Source of the DNA: JAISGQ01 sp045536305
GTDB lineage: Bacteria > Bacillota > Clostridia > Oscillospirales > Acutalibacteraceae
DNA: 64,000 nt
NCBI GenBank assembly: GCA_045536305.1
Contig: JAZSNH010000054.1
Span: 1-64,000, forward strand
Reading direction: 5' to 3'
Shown here: positions 6,914 to 16,209 of the stretch, in pieces
Layout of the letters: every line of letters begins with the position of its first letter
Numbering within the stretch: position 1 is the stretch's first letter
The notes under the pieces: generated by a model
What the model was told of the DNA's origin: nothing
The model's input: only the letters and a program-made list of their open reading frames with translations
Database searches by the model: none
Program-made: the position numbers and the translations under genes

Positions 6914-8446
6914 TTACCTCGAAATGAGCAGACGCGCATTATGCTCCAATATCTCACTTTCAAGCTCGTTGTCACTCATTATTCTTTCAACGCTTGAATT
7001 ATGCGCTCTGGCAATGTCCCACAGCTCTTCGCCTGCGTCGGCACAGTACATTACGACCGCGGCTTCACTGTTGTCCTTTGGTCTGCTCAAATCAGGCATT
7101 ACCGCACAGATAGCAGAAACCGTTATTTCATCATATACTGCAGCGGCAATTCCAAGATTCAATCTCACCTCAGGCTTTCCGCTGCCTGTTATAACATAGC
7201 TGCAGCCTGTGACGGCAACACGCTGATCAAATCTCGGGACTGCTGCATCAAAGCCCATTACACACTCGGTCGTAAATTCCATAAGCTTTTCGCAGTATGC
7301 ACATGCGTTTTCCATATCTCTGCCGATTATGCTGACAGCGACCGTTCCGCGTACATTTACTCTGTCGTCACCCGACGTGACCTTACAATCGGTAACCTCA
7401 CATTTTACGTCGTCAATTGCTGAAAAAAGCGTATCCCCTGTTTCTATAAGCATAGGAGCTGTAACTGTATCGTTGAGCATTCCGCAGAAGCGTGTGAATT
7501 TCAGCTGACGCCGCTCGGTTTCAACCTCATAATCCACAGAATAAGCATCGCTTACAATATTTGCGGTAATATCCTTGTATGCCTTTACATCGGCAAAAAC
7601 ATGGATATCTACATTCATGCGCCTGTATTCTCCGTTTGAATCGGTACGAAGTCCGATATCAACACCTGTGCATTCTGCGCTTATATCCCACATGCATTCA
7701 TCATCAATGCCGGGCACATCGATAAATTCATTGAAATCAAGTGTATAGCTCATGTGCTGTACGCCTTCTCCCGATTCTCCGCAATACACAAGCTCAAACA
7801 CAGCCTCGCCCTTCACCACAAGCTTATTGCTTATCGCTTTGCATTCTGTGAGCTTTACCTGTGCATCGTTTCTTACAATGCTGCCGATAGATGCTTTATC
7901 GTCGCTTATCTCAAGTGCATCACTGATTGTAAATGTGTTTTGTGCACTGCCTGCAAGACTGCTTATTTCGCATTTGTCGCAGCGCACCTTTACTCCTGCA
8001 CCTTCTGCACCGCTGACTATCTCGGTCTGTGTGCTTGCAGTCACCTTGGCATATACGGTAAAGGCTCCGTGTATGTCGAGCTTTCTCTGGCTTACCGCTC
8101 TGCAGTTTATATATTCCGGTTTTATCCACGCTGATGCCTTTGCGTTTGCAGGTATCTCACGCAGCTTATAATCGGCAGAAAAAGGAATTTCATGCTCATA
8201 GCAGCTAAGAGCTGCATTTTTTCCGTCTGCATAAAGAATAATCAGTCTCGTTATTCCCTCTACGGTCAGTCTGTCGCCTCGAATCAGACGTGAGGTTATT
8301 TTCGGCACCGCTCTGCATTTAAGTATCTTGCCAATGTCCGCGCAGTAGTCAGGAAGTGTAAGCTCCGCATCTACGGGCTGCTCACTTGATCCTTCATATA
8401 CAGTCTCGTTAAGCAAAACCGTTTCACGCAATAAAGTACAATCCAT
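6914..8446 (-). CDS. SPOCS (DUF3794) and LysM protein, SipL-like
   Basis: 510 residues: an N-terminal DUF3794/SPOCS-type domain (D-C-T-L-L-R-E-T-V-L-L-N-E-T onward), further beta-rich repeats of the same kind in the middle, and a C-terminal LysM-like segment (about 460-510, G-E-E-L-W-D-I-A-R-A-H-N-S-S). In Clostridioides difficile, SipL is a LysM protein that binds SpoIVA and tethers the coat; SpoVID plays that part in Bacillus. The position immediately upstream of spoIVA supports the same role here; orthology is inference. The start is set at 8446, with AAAGGAGAGG in front; longer in-frame starts lack a site. Confidence 0.8.
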   Translation of the reverse strand: MDCTLLRETVLLNETVYEGSSEQPVDAELTLPDYCADIGKILKCRAVPKITSRLIRGDRLTVEGITRLIILYADGKNAALSCYEHEIPFSADYKLREIPANAKASAWIKPEYINCRAVSQRKLDIHGAFTVYAKVTASTQTEIVSGAEGAGVKVRCDKCEISSLAGSAQNTFTISDALEISDDKASIGSIVRNDAQVKLTECKAISNKLVVKGEAVFELVYCGESGEGVQHMSYTLDFNEFIDVPGIDDECMWDISAECTGVDIGLRTDSNGEYRRMNVDIHVFADVKAYKDITANIVSDAYSVDYEVETERRQLKFTRFCGMLNDTVTAPMLIETGDTLFSAIDDVKCEVTDCKVTSGDDRVNVRGTVAVSIIGRDMENACAYCEKLMEFTTECVMGFDAAVPRFDQRVAVTGCSYVITGSGKPEVRLNLGIAAAVYDEITVSAICAVMPDLSRPKDNSEAAVVMYCADAGEELWDIARAHNSSVERIMSDNELESEILEHNARLLISR

Positions 8447-8504
8447 TTGTTTCCTCTCCTTTTCGGTTTTCTGTGTAATGAATATTCGTACTTTGTCCGA
8501 TATA

Positions 8505-8546
8505 TGCACAGAAAAAAAGAAAAAGCCGTGGTTTGCCCACGGCTTT
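8505..8546 (-). terminator. Terminator after spoVM
   Basis: AAAGCCGTGG (8522-8531) pairs with CCACGGCTTT (8537-8546). On the minus strand it is followed by CTTTTTCTTTTTTTC. It begins four bases past the spoVM stop and separates that operon from sipL-spoIVA. Confidence 0.85.
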
Positions 8547-8549
8547 CAG

Positions 8550-8630
8550 TTATTTTACTTTCTTGATACCGAAAAATGCTCTGAGGATACCGCCTAAAAA
8601 TTTCGGACTTTTCCAGACTACGACTTTCAT
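8550..8630 (-). CDS. spoVM: SpoVM, spore-coat anchoring amphipathic peptide
   Basis: A 26-residue peptide with the core K-S-P-K-F-L-G-G-I-L-R-A-F-F-G. B. subtilis SpoVM is also 26 residues and shares the central P-K-F-L-G-G-I-x-R-A, including the helix-bending Pro at position 9. SpoVM is an amphipathic helix that recognises the convex forespore membrane and recruits SpoIVA. The ATG at 8630 has GGAGGTAAAGTT directly in front. It follows thiN, exactly its Bacillus context. It is too short for routine gene callers. Confidence 0.95.
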   Translation of the reverse strand: MKVVVWKSPKFLGGILRAFFGIKKVK

Positions 8631-8689
8631 AACTTTACCTCCGTATGCAGTTTCGGCCGATAAGCTTTTTATCTGCCGTTCACTACATA

Positions 8690-9361
8690 TTATTGCAGAA
8701 TATCGCTTTGTGTGTCTGTTTTTGCCCTTATTATAATAACTTTTCCTGCATGAACGGTGATTTTGCAGTTTTCCATGTCGGTTATCCTGTTGCTGACACC
8801 CAGAGGAATACCTGCTGAAAGCTCATAAGTATCCACAGGATATTTTACACCCTCCATGGTAACTGTTGCACATTCCATTCCAAAAGGGAAAACCGAAACG
8901 GTATCTCCATAGGGTCTGAGCATATCGTCCTTGCCCGGTTCGTAGCACTCTCCGCTTTCAAGCATAAAGACTGCACATTCATCATCTACGATCAATCCGT
9001 TTACATCATGATCGCGCATATACGAAAGTGCTGTCACATTTGCGAAAGCATGGTCGAACCGTCCGCCCAGCGCACCGATCATTATAAACTGCTCATATCC
9101 CTTTTCGATACCCAATTTTATTGCAAGCAGCGTATCTGTATCATCCTTTTCTGGCGGATAGCTTACGCAGGGAAACACTCTTCCCTCTCCCGGTGTAAGA
9201 GAATCAAAATCTCCAACTATCGCCATCGCCTCAAGTCCGAGTCCGGACAGATGGGAAAATCCTGCATCTGCCGCAAAGACAGGCGCGCCCTCCGGAATAA
9301 GGCTCTTTATAAAGTTGTAGTCTGCAATTTTTCCTGCTGATACTACAACACACGCTTTCAT
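8690..9361 (-). CDS. thiN: Thiamine pyrophosphokinase
   Basis: 223 residues, transferring pyrophosphate from ATP to thiamine to make the cofactor TPP. Family motifs are A-A-D-A-G-F-S-H-L near residue 30, V-G-D-F-D-S-L (the metal-binding acidic cluster), P-P-E-K-D-D-T-D-T-L-L-A and G-A-L-G-G-R-F-D-H-A. The C-terminal thiamin-binding portion has G-I-P-L-G-V-S-N-R. The ATG at 9361 fits the family N-terminus; it is two bases from the rsgA end. B. subtilis has rpe between rsgA and thiN, which is missing here. Confidence 0.92.
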   Translation of the reverse strand: MKACVVVSAGKIADYNFIKSLIPEGAPVFAADAGFSHLSGLGLEAMAIVGDFDSLTPGEGRVFPCVSYPPEKDDTDTLLAIKLGIEKGYEQFIMIGALGGRFDHAFANVTALSYMRDHDVNGLIVDDECAVFMLESGECYEPGKDDMLRPYGDTVSVFPFGMECATVTMEGVKYPVDTYELSAGIPLGVSNRITDMENCKITVHAGKVIIIRAKTDTQSDILQ

Positions 9362-9362
9362 G

Positions 9363-10244
9363 CTATTGCCATTCCTTTCTTTCCTTAGCCTCACGGTAAA
9401 GTGTGCAGTAGCTTTCGTGACGCTGGGGAGATATCTCTCCACGCTTTACTGCACTTACTATCTCACAGCCACGCTCGCAAAGATGGGCACAGGAGGTGAA
9501 TTTACATTTTCCAATATACGGCTCAAATTCGGGAAAACAGTATTGCAGATTATCCTTGCTTATAGGTTCACCAAAATCCCCGTCAAACGAGGCGAAACCC
9601 GGAGTATCTGCTATCTTTCCGCCGAAACTCAGATTGAAAAGCTCGGTGCTTCTGGTCGTATGACGGCCTCTGCCAAGCTTATCGCTTATTTCTCCCGTTG
9701 CCAGCTTAAGTCTCGGCTCCACAGCATTTATAAGCGTAGATTTACCGACACCTGAATTGCCTGCAAACCCGCTTATGCACCCCTTCAATTCCTCTCTTAC
9801 CGTTTCAATGCCCTCGCCCGTTGCATAATTTACACATACAGTATCTATACACGCCTTGCTGTAAACCTCTATCAGTTCCTCCGCAGGTGCAAGATCTGCC
9901 TTTGTGATAACCACCACAGGCTTTATATCCTTATCCTCTGCCGCTGATGTAAGACGGTCGATTATCAGATAGTTTGGCTTTGGCTTACATGCAGAGACAA
10001 CGATTATCAGCTTATCAAGATTTGCAAGGGCAGGCCTTATAAGAATATTTTTTCTGTTTTTTATTTCCGAGATGGATGCAAAGCCTGTTTCGGGAACCTC
10101 TATTATACATTTGTCGCCCACCGTCGGTGTGATGTTCTGCTTTCTAAACAGACCTCTCGCTTTGCACTCATAGACTGTTTCGGCGACTTCTACATAGTAG
10201 AAGCCGCCTATTCCCTTAACTATAATTCCTTCAAATGTTTTCAT
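9363..10244 (-). CDS. rsgA: Ribosome small-subunit GTPase RsgA
   Basis: 293 residues. An N-terminal OB fold is followed by a circularly permuted G domain: G4 (T-K-A-D, about 115) comes before G1 (G-N-S-G-V-G-K-S-T, about 175) and G3 (D-T-P-G-F). A C-terminal Cys/His zinc cluster is visible in C-K-F-T-S-C-A-H-L-C-E-R-G-C. RsgA matures the 30S subunit. It is next to prkC, which phosphorylates it in Bacillus. Confidence 0.95.
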   Translation of the reverse strand: MKTFEGIIVKGIGGFYYVEVAETVYECKARGLFRKQNITPTVGDKCIIEVPETGFASISEIKNRKNILIRPALANLDKLIIVVSACKPKPNYLIIDRLTSAAEDKDIKPVVVITKADLAPAEELIEVYSKACIDTVCVNYATGEGIETVREELKGCISGFAGNSGVGKSTLINAVEPRLKLATGEISDKLGRGRHTTRSTELFNLSFGGKIADTPGFASFDGDFGEPISKDNLQYCFPEFEPYIGKCKFTSCAHLCERGCEIVSAVKRGEISPQRHESYCTLYREAKERKEWQ

Positions 10245-10247
10245 ATT

Positions 10248-12284
10248 TTATGCATCGGAACCCGATACCTCAGGCTCGTTTGGTTCTGTGGCTTCCGATG
10301 TCGGTTCCGTTGATGGGATCGTAGTAGTTGTTGTCGATTCTGTTGTTGTGGTCGGCGGAGTGAACTCGTAGGAGGTGGTTATGGTGTAACTGCCTGTATC
10401 AAAGTTTACGCTGTAATCGATATAGGGATTATCATTGATATAAACTCTGACTACCGATGTTCCGGCACCCTCAAGATTGATATAATATGCATCTGTTACA
10501 AGGGGATTGACCGTTACGGATTTTTTCTTTTCTCCATCGAGAAATATCGCCATTGCAAGATTCTGGTCAACTCCCGAGGGAAGCTTTACCTCGACCTTGA
10601 CTTCCTTCTTCACGGCATTTCCGTTACTGGTATAGAAAATTATTGTCTGTCCTTCCTCAAGCTCCGTTCCGTATGAGGGCTCATGACTTATAACTGTTCC
10701 CTCAGGCTTCTCGCTGTCTATGGGATTTGCCGCAGCGACAGTCATTCCCATTGCCTCAAGATAACCCTTGGCTTCGTCGTAGGTCATATTTATGCAGTTT
10801 GGCATAACAAGTGAATCGGGCTTGGTTCCAAGGCTGTAATAGACATCAACGCTGTCGCCCTCTGACATGTCGGTGTCCGGCTGAGGGTTTGTTGCTATTA
10901 CTGTCCCTGATTCATATTCATCGCTGTACACAGGATAGTGAACAGCGTAAAGGTTAAATTCGGCAAGTACACGGCTGTACTCATCGTAATTCATGCCCTC
11001 AAAATCAGGCACCTGCAAACGCTCGGGGCCTTTACTTACCGTAAGCGTTACCTTGTCATAGATATTTACTACTGTATAAGGCTTCGGGTTCTGGGATATG
11101 ATATGCCCCTCAGGCACCTCATCGCTGAACTGCTTTTCAAGTCCGAATTCGATCTTGTCCTTATATTCGGGAAGCTCTATTACTTCCATGTATACCTCGC
11201 CTGTAAAATCGGGGATCTCTATCTGCTCCTGCTTTTGTACAAAGAAGCCGCTTATATCGAGCGCTACCCACAAAAACACCAACGCAACAAGCACAAACGC
11301 AACTGCTATGCCTGAAAGCACGGGGATAACAGGGCTCTTTTCGTCCTGCTGATCCTCCTCAAGCTGACGTCTTGCATTTTCGTAGGCGTCCATATACCTT
11401 TGAGAGGTATTGTCCACCATATACTGGTATTCAAAACGAATGGAAGGATTTCGCTTGAAATCTTCGATATCAAGCAGCATGTCCGATGCGCTCTGATATC
11501 GGTTTCTGGGATCCTTCTGCATTGCCTGTATAGTTATCTGCTCAAGTCCTTCAGGGATATCAGGATTCAGAGAACGAGGCATTTTGGGGTCTACCTGAAG
11601 CTGCATTACAGCGACCGAAACAGCATTTTCCGCCTCAAACGGGAGCTGTCCTGTCAGCATTTCGTAAAGCATTACACCGACAGAATAGATATCTGCGCGG
11701 GCATCGGTTTTGCTTCCCTTTGCCTGCTCGGGAGCTATATAGTGAACGGAACCTATTGCCTTATCTGTCATGGTTCTTGTTTCGCTTCTTGCAAAACGGG
11801 CGATACCAAAATCCATTACCTTGATTTCGCCGTTCTGCTTGAGCATAATATTCTGGGGCTTGATGTCGCGGTGTACTATTCCCTTTTCGTGTGCATGCTG
11901 AAGAGCACCCAGTATCTGTGTGGTAAAATGCACCGCTTCCTTGGAGGTCAGTGCTCCCTGCTGTTCAATATACTGCTTGAGGGTTATACCGTCTATATAC
12001 TCCATTACAATATACTGAAGATTGCCGCTGTTGTTCATATCATAAATCTTTACGATGTTTTTATGATTGAGCAGGGCAATTGCCTGAGATTCATTTTTAA
12101 ATCTTCTGCAGAATTCCTCATTGGAGAGATATTCCTCTTTAAGTATCTTTATTGCGACATCACATTTTGCAGACATATCATGAGCCTTGTATACGACTGC
12201 CATTCCACCTATACCGATTACTTTTTTGATCTCATAACGTCCGTCCAGCCGTTTGCCGATGTACTTATCCATGTACTTATCCAC
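10248..12284 (-). CDS. prkC: Ser/Thr protein kinase with PASTA repeats
   Basis: 678 residues. A cytoplasmic Hanks kinase domain occupies about 1-275 (G-I-G-G-M-A-V-V-Y, V-A-I-K, H-R-D-I-K-P-Q-N, D-F-G). One membrane helix lies at about 322-345. Three extracellular PASTA repeats follow (V/I-P-D-F starts near 355, 425 and 495), then a beta-type tail and a Thr/Ser/Glu-rich C-terminus. PASTA repeats sense muropeptides. The start is a GTG at 12284 with AAAGGAGG eight bases upstream; the encoded M-D-K-Y unit is duplicated, so the ATG four codons later is an alternative. prpC, its phosphatase, is the preceding gene. Confidence 0.95.
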   Translation of the reverse strand: MDKYMDKYIGKRLDGRYEIKKVIGIGGMAVVYKAHDMSAKCDVAIKILKEEYLSNEEFCRRFKNESQAIALLNHKNIVKIYDMNNSGNLQYIVMEYIDGITLKQYIEQQGALTSKEAVHFTTQILGALQHAHEKGIVHRDIKPQNIMLKQNGEIKVMDFGIARFARSETRTMTDKAIGSVHYIAPEQAKGSKTDARADIYSVGVMLYEMLTGQLPFEAENAVSVAVMQLQVDPKMPRSLNPDIPEGLEQITIQAMQKDPRNRYQSASDMLLDIEDFKRNPSIRFEYQYMVDNTSQRYMDAYENARRQLEEDQQDEKSPVIPVLSGIAVAFVLVALVFLWVALDISGFFVQKQEQIEIPDFTGEVYMEVIELPEYKDKIEFGLEKQFSDEVPEGHIISQNPKPYTVVNIYDKVTLTVSKGPERLQVPDFEGMNYDEYSRVLAEFNLYAVHYPVYSDEYESGTVIATNPQPDTDMSEGDSVDVYYSLGTKPDSLVMPNCINMTYDEAKGYLEAMGMTVAAANPIDSEKPEGTVISHEPSYGTELEEGQTIIFYTSNGNAVKKEVKVEVKLPSGVDQNLAMAIFLDGEKKKSVTVNPLVTDAYYINLEGAGTSVVRVYINDNPYIDYSVNFDTGSYTITTSYEFTPPTTTTESTTTTTIPSTEPTSEATEPNEPEVSGSDA

Positions 12285-12287
12285 GGT

Positions 12288-13034
12288 CTAATCCTCCTTT
12301 TTCTGAGCCTGATACATAATAACGGCGGTTATATTGTCACCGCCTCCGTTATCATTGGCTCGGTCAACAAGTGCCTTGGGGAGCGCTTCCGGCTCTGTTT
12401 CGCAGAACATTCCTAAAATATCCTGATCTTCTATGAAATTCGTCAGTCCGTCTGAGCAAAGCAGTACGGCTTCGTTTTTCTCAAGCTTATGTGCAGAGAA
12501 ATCTATCTTTATCGTGTCGTCCACACCCAACGCCCTTGTTATAATGTTTCTTTTCGGGTGGATCTTGGCCTCTTCCTCGGTAAGCTCTCCGCTGTCTACC
12601 ATTTCCTGTACAAGAGAATGGTCGACTGTGGCTCTGCGTATTCCGTCCGATGAGATGATATACGCTCTGCTGTCCCCCGAATGGGCAAGCACAAGCTCTT
12701 CACAGATCATCACAGATGCAACAACCGTTGTTCCCATTCCCAGCAGAGAGGAATCTGTCATAGACGCCTCAAACACACTTATATTTGCTGCGTTTATTGC
12801 ATCTCTCAATATTTCCTTTGCATTTTCTGCATCTGCATTTTCACTTAGCCTCTGTTCAATTACGCTTTTCATTTTCTCAACTGCGGTACGGCTTGCATAA
12901 TCGCCACCGTTTACACCGCCCATGCCATCACATACAACTGCCCATGAGATATTCTCGTTTATTTCACCGTATGCGAATGCATCCTGATTGACACGTCTGA
13001 CAACACCTGTGTCAGTCATACCCAAAATTACCAT
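12288..13034 (-). CDS. prpC: PP2C-family Ser/Thr phosphatase
   Basis: 248 residues of metal-dependent PP2C type: N-Q-D-A near the N-terminus, V-C-D-G-M-G-G (about 34-40), H-S-G-D-S-R-A, L-C-S-D-G-L-T and D-N-I-T-A. It reverses phosphorylation by the adjacent PrkC. Its stop is followed after three bases by the prkC start, and the prkC ribosome binding site lies inside the prpC end. Confidence 0.96.
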   Translation of the reverse strand: MVILGMTDTGVVRRVNQDAFAYGEINENISWAVVCDGMGGVNGGDYASRTAVEKMKSVIEQRLSENADAENAKEILRDAINAANISVFEASMTDSSLLGMGTTVVASVMICEELVLAHSGDSRAYIISSDGIRRATVDHSLVQEMVDSGELTEEEAKIHPKRNIITRALGVDDTIKIDFSAHKLEKNEAVLLCSDGLTNFIEDQDILGMFCETEPEALPKALVDRANDNGGGDNITAVIMYQAQKKED

Positions 13035-13063
13035 ATATCTTCCTCCACGCAGTGCAATGATAC

Positions 13064-14077
13064 CTATTTTTGCTCGGTCTGATGCCTTCGTCTTAGCTGT
13101 CCGCAGGAAGCATCAATATCCGAACCCAATGTCCTTCGCACTGTAGTCCGGATGCCTTTGCCCTCAAGTATTGACCTGAAGGCTTCGATCTGTTTTGTAT
13201 TTGATCGGACAAAGCCGTTTTCTTTTACTGTATTTACCGGTATGAGGTTTACATGACACAGCATACCACGAAGCCTTTGCGCGAGTTCGGCAGCACATTG
13301 CTCACTGTCATTTACGCCGTTTATGAGCGAATATTCAAAGGATATTCGTCTGTGAGTCGCCTCCGCATATCGACGGCATGAGGAAAGCAGCTCCTCTACA
13401 TTCCATCGTTTGTTGACCGGCATTATGGTATCTCTTATCTTATCATTTGGAGCATGAAGCGAAACAGACAGCGTAAACTGCATATTCAGCTTTGCAAGCT
13501 CATCTATTTTATTGACCAATCCGCAGGTTGAAAGGGATATGTTCCTCATTCCTATGCACAGGCCGTCGGGATGAGAAACAAGGTGCAGAAAGCGAAGCAC
13601 ATTATCATAATTATCAAGTGGTTCGCCCATTCCCATCAGCACAAGATGGGATATCCTCTCTCCCGCATCCTTTTGTGCGGTCATGACCTGTGCCAGCATT
13701 TCCGATGCCGTAAGATTTCTTGACAGTCCACCGAGGCCCGTTGCACAAAATGCACATCCCATGCGGCAGCCCACCTGAGTTGAAATACACAGCGACAGTC
13801 CGTGCTTATATCTCATCAAAACTGCCTCAACACATTCACCGTCGTGCAGCGAAAACAAATATTTTACTGTTCCATCATACTCGGATACCTGTTTCTTTTC
13901 AATGACGGCATCTGATATGTAACACTTTTGTAACAAATTTTCCCGATCTTTTTTGGACAAATTGCTCATTTCATCAAAATTTGCAGCACCCTTGTGAAGC
14001 CATGCAAAAATTTGCTTGGCACGGAATTTCGGCATGCCGAGGCTTTCGACAAATTCGGTAAGCTCTTGCATATCCAT
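13064..14077 (-). CDS. rlmN: Dual-specificity rRNA/tRNA adenine-C2 methyltransferase
   Basis: 337 residues. Radical SAM methyltransferase making m2A2503 in 23S rRNA and m2A37 in tRNA. The iron-sulfur cluster motif C-R-M-G-C-A-F-C-A-T-G is at about 104-114, with M-G-M-G-E-P-L-D-N-Y following and the C-terminal S-D-I-D-A-S-C-G-Q-L containing the catalytic Cys. The N-terminus P-K-F-R-A-K-Q-I-F-A-W is canonical. It is between rsmB and prpC, as in Bacillus. Confidence 0.97.
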   Translation of the reverse strand: MDMQELTEFVESLGMPKFRAKQIFAWLHKGAANFDEMSNLSKKDRENLLQKCYISDAVIEKKQVSEYDGTVKYLFSLHDGECVEAVLMRYKHGLSLCISTQVGCRMGCAFCATGLGGLSRNLTASEMLAQVMTAQKDAGERISHLVLMGMGEPLDNYDNVLRFLHLVSHPDGLCIGMRNISLSTCGLVNKIDELAKLNMQFTLSVSLHAPNDKIRDTIMPVNKRWNVEELLSSCRRYAEATHRRISFEYSLINGVNDSEQCAAELAQRLRGMLCHVNLIPVNTVKENGFVRSNTKQIEAFRSILEGKGIRTTVRRTLGSDIDASCGQLRRRHQTEQK

Positions 14078-14106
14078 GCTTTTTATATCTGCTCTTTCCG
14101 TCTGTC

Positions 14107-15435
14107 TCAGCCCTTTCTTCGAAATTTTGATATAAAGAAGCCGTCTGCTCCTTCTCTGTCGGGGAATATGGTTGCCATTCCGTTGTCATATTTATGAACC
14201 ACCCATTCGGGCAATTCAAACGGCATTGGCTCAAAATCAGGATTGTTTTTCAGAAACCATTCTGCATTTTCCTCGTTTTCTGCAGGGTTCAGCGTACAGG
14301 TAGAATAAATCAGCACGCCGCCTTTTTTTACAAGATGTGAGGCCGCACTGAGGATATTGCGTTGTATTTCGGCAACAGACTTCATCTCTTCTTCTGCCTG
14401 TTCCTTTGATTTGAGCATTATATCAGGCTTTCGGCGTATTACACCGTAGCCCGAGCACGGCGCATCGCAAAGAACATAATCGGCCTTTTCCTCTTCTGTC
14501 GTCATCGCATCCCGAACCGCAGGCACAACATTTGTCAGCCCAAGACGTTTTGCTCCCTGCTCGATAAGGGACACCCTCTGTGGGTAAAGATCGCAGGATA
14601 CGATCCTGCCTGTATTTTTCATGTATTGTGCAGCGGTGAAGGTTTTGCCGCCCGGTGCGGCACACACATCGTATACCACGCTGTTTTCCTTTGCTCCGAG
14701 CAGCATACAGCACAGCTGAGATGCCAGATCCTGAACATGAAACAAGCCTGCTTCATACGAACCGAGCTTATCTATCGCTCCCGATGCCTGCACTGCCACT
14801 GCATTTTCAAGCTTTGTTTTTTCTGTTTTTATCCCTTCGTCCGCAAGTCTTGCACAAAGCTCCTCTTCATTTATCTTTGTCGTGTTAACGCGCAGATAAA
14901 CAGGTGCTCTTCCTTTTATTGCGGAAAGTATTTTTTCGCATTTTTCTATACCATAGCTGTCAAGCCAATGCTTTGCAAGCCATTGGGGCACGGAATACTT
15001 TGCCGAAAGATATGGTATGGGATCGCCGTCTTTTTTCGGTAGCTCAAGCATTTTTCCTTCGCGTATGAACGAGCGGAGAACGCCATTTACAAGACCCGAC
15101 GCCTTCGGTGCAAACTTTTTTGCAAGATTGACGCATTCGTTTACCGCTGCACTTTCGGGGATCTTATCCATATATATCAGCTGTGTAAGACCCATGCGAA
15201 TTATCACTCTCACCTCAGGCTGCAGCTTTTTTGCAGGTTTTCCCGTAAGCGCGCGTATTTGAATATCAAAAGCCTCTGTGTTCTCAAGCGTGCAGTAAAC
15301 TATCATTGCCGCCAGACTTTTTTCCCGTTCATCATCTATTTTTGAAAGCTCTGCGTTAAGGGCTATATTTGAGTATGCGCCCTCACTTTCGGTTCTTATC
15401 AGAACCTTATACGCAGTTCTGCGTGCCTGAGTCAT
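14107..15435 (-). CDS. rsmB: 16S rRNA m5C967 methyltransferase
   Basis: 442 residues: an N-terminal NusB-like RNA-binding domain (1-130), then a SAM-dependent methyltransferase with V-C-A-A-P-G-G-K-T (SAM loop), D-A-P-C-S-G-Y-G (first catalytic Cys) and S-T-C-T-L-N-P-A-E-N-E (second Cys). It modifies C967 of 16S rRNA. The ATG at 15435 has GGAGAGAT in front. Confidence 0.96.
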   Translation of the reverse strand: MTQARRTAYKVLIRTESEGAYSNIALNAELSKIDDEREKSLAAMIVYCTLENTEAFDIQIRALTGKPAKKLQPEVRVIIRMGLTQLIYMDKIPESAAVNECVNLAKKFAPKASGLVNGVLRSFIREGKMLELPKKDGDPIPYLSAKYSVPQWLAKHWLDSYGIEKCEKILSAIKGRAPVYLRVNTTKINEEELCARLADEGIKTEKTKLENAVAVQASGAIDKLGSYEAGLFHVQDLASQLCCMLLGAKENSVVYDVCAAPGGKTFTAAQYMKNTGRIVSCDLYPQRVSLIEQGAKRLGLTNVVPAVRDAMTTEEEKADYVLCDAPCSGYGVIRRKPDIMLKSKEQAEEEMKSVAEIQRNILSAASHLVKKGGVLIYSTCTLNPAENEENAEWFLKNNPDFEPMPFELPEWVVHKYDNGMATIFPDREGADGFFISKFRRKG

Positions 15436-15458
15436 ATTCTGATCTCTCCTGTTGCTTC

Positions 15459-16196
15459 TTATCTCCTGTTGTTCCTTACGATCAGGAATACTCTGATAAG
15501 TGACATAAGTGATGTCAAAAACGCGGTGACATAGGTCATAGCCGCTGCGGAAAGAACCTTTTTTACGCCTTTTATATCGTCGCCTTTTGCGATTTTAAGG
15601 TCTACTATAAGCTTCTTTGCACGACTGCTTGCATTAAATTCAACAGGCAGAGTCACAAGGTAAAATACTGTTGCCGCAGCCATGAAAATGACTCCTATCA
15701 TAGCCAGCGCCTCAATAGCCATCAATAATCCGACTATTATTACTATCATCGACAGCGAGTTTGCCAGGTTGACTACCGGAACCATCGCAGTTCTCAGCTT
15801 GACAGGCAAGTAGTTGTTTGCATGCTGCAGTGCGTGACCGCATTCATGCGCCGCTATGCCTACAGCCGCTACCGAGGTTCCGCTGTATACCGCCTGTGAC
15901 AAAGATACCACATTTGTCTTTGGATTGAAATTATCGGTAAGATTACCCTCGATCATTGCTATCTGTACATGGTGCAATCCGCCGTTGTCAAGTATCTCAC
16001 GAGCCACCTGTGCCCCTGTCATTGCACTGCCGTTGCTTATTTGGCTGTATTTTGAATAGGTGGATTTTACCCTTACCTGTGCAATAATGCTGAGAATGAC
16101 GGCAGGAAGCACAAGAAGAAGATAATATCTGTCAAATCCATACATGAATGAAAACAAGTTAATTCCCGAGCTTTCGGATACTTGCTGAAGAATCAT
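15459..16196 (-). CDS. Membrane zinc metallopeptidase (YugP family)
   Basis: 245 residues. The zinc motif A-A-H-E-C-G-H-A-L-Q-H (HExxH type) is near residue 118. Hydrophobic segments lie at about 20-38, 140-175 and near the C-terminus, and the conserved A-R-E-I-L-D-N-G and V-E-F-N-A-S-x-R-A blocks are present. Its substrate is not established. Clostridia often carry it between fmt and rsmB, as here. Confidence 0.9.
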   Translation of the reverse strand: MILQQVSESSGINLFSFMYGFDRYYLLLVLPAVILSIIAQVRVKSTYSKYSQISNGSAMTGAQVAREILDNGGLHHVQIAMIEGNLTDNFNPKTNVVSLSQAVYSGTSVAAVGIAAHECGHALQHANNYLPVKLRTAMVPVVNLANSLSMIVIIVGLLMAIEALAMIGVIFMAAATVFYLVTLPVEFNASSRAKKLIVDLKIAKGDDIKGVKKVLSAAAMTYVTAFLTSLMSLIRVFLIVRNNRR

Positions 16197-16209
16197 CTGA
16201 ATTTCCTCC

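Noticed and set aside
8447..8505. Sigma-E promoter before the SipL-like gene
   Set aside because: Only weak matches to the -35 and -10 consensus; not enough to list.
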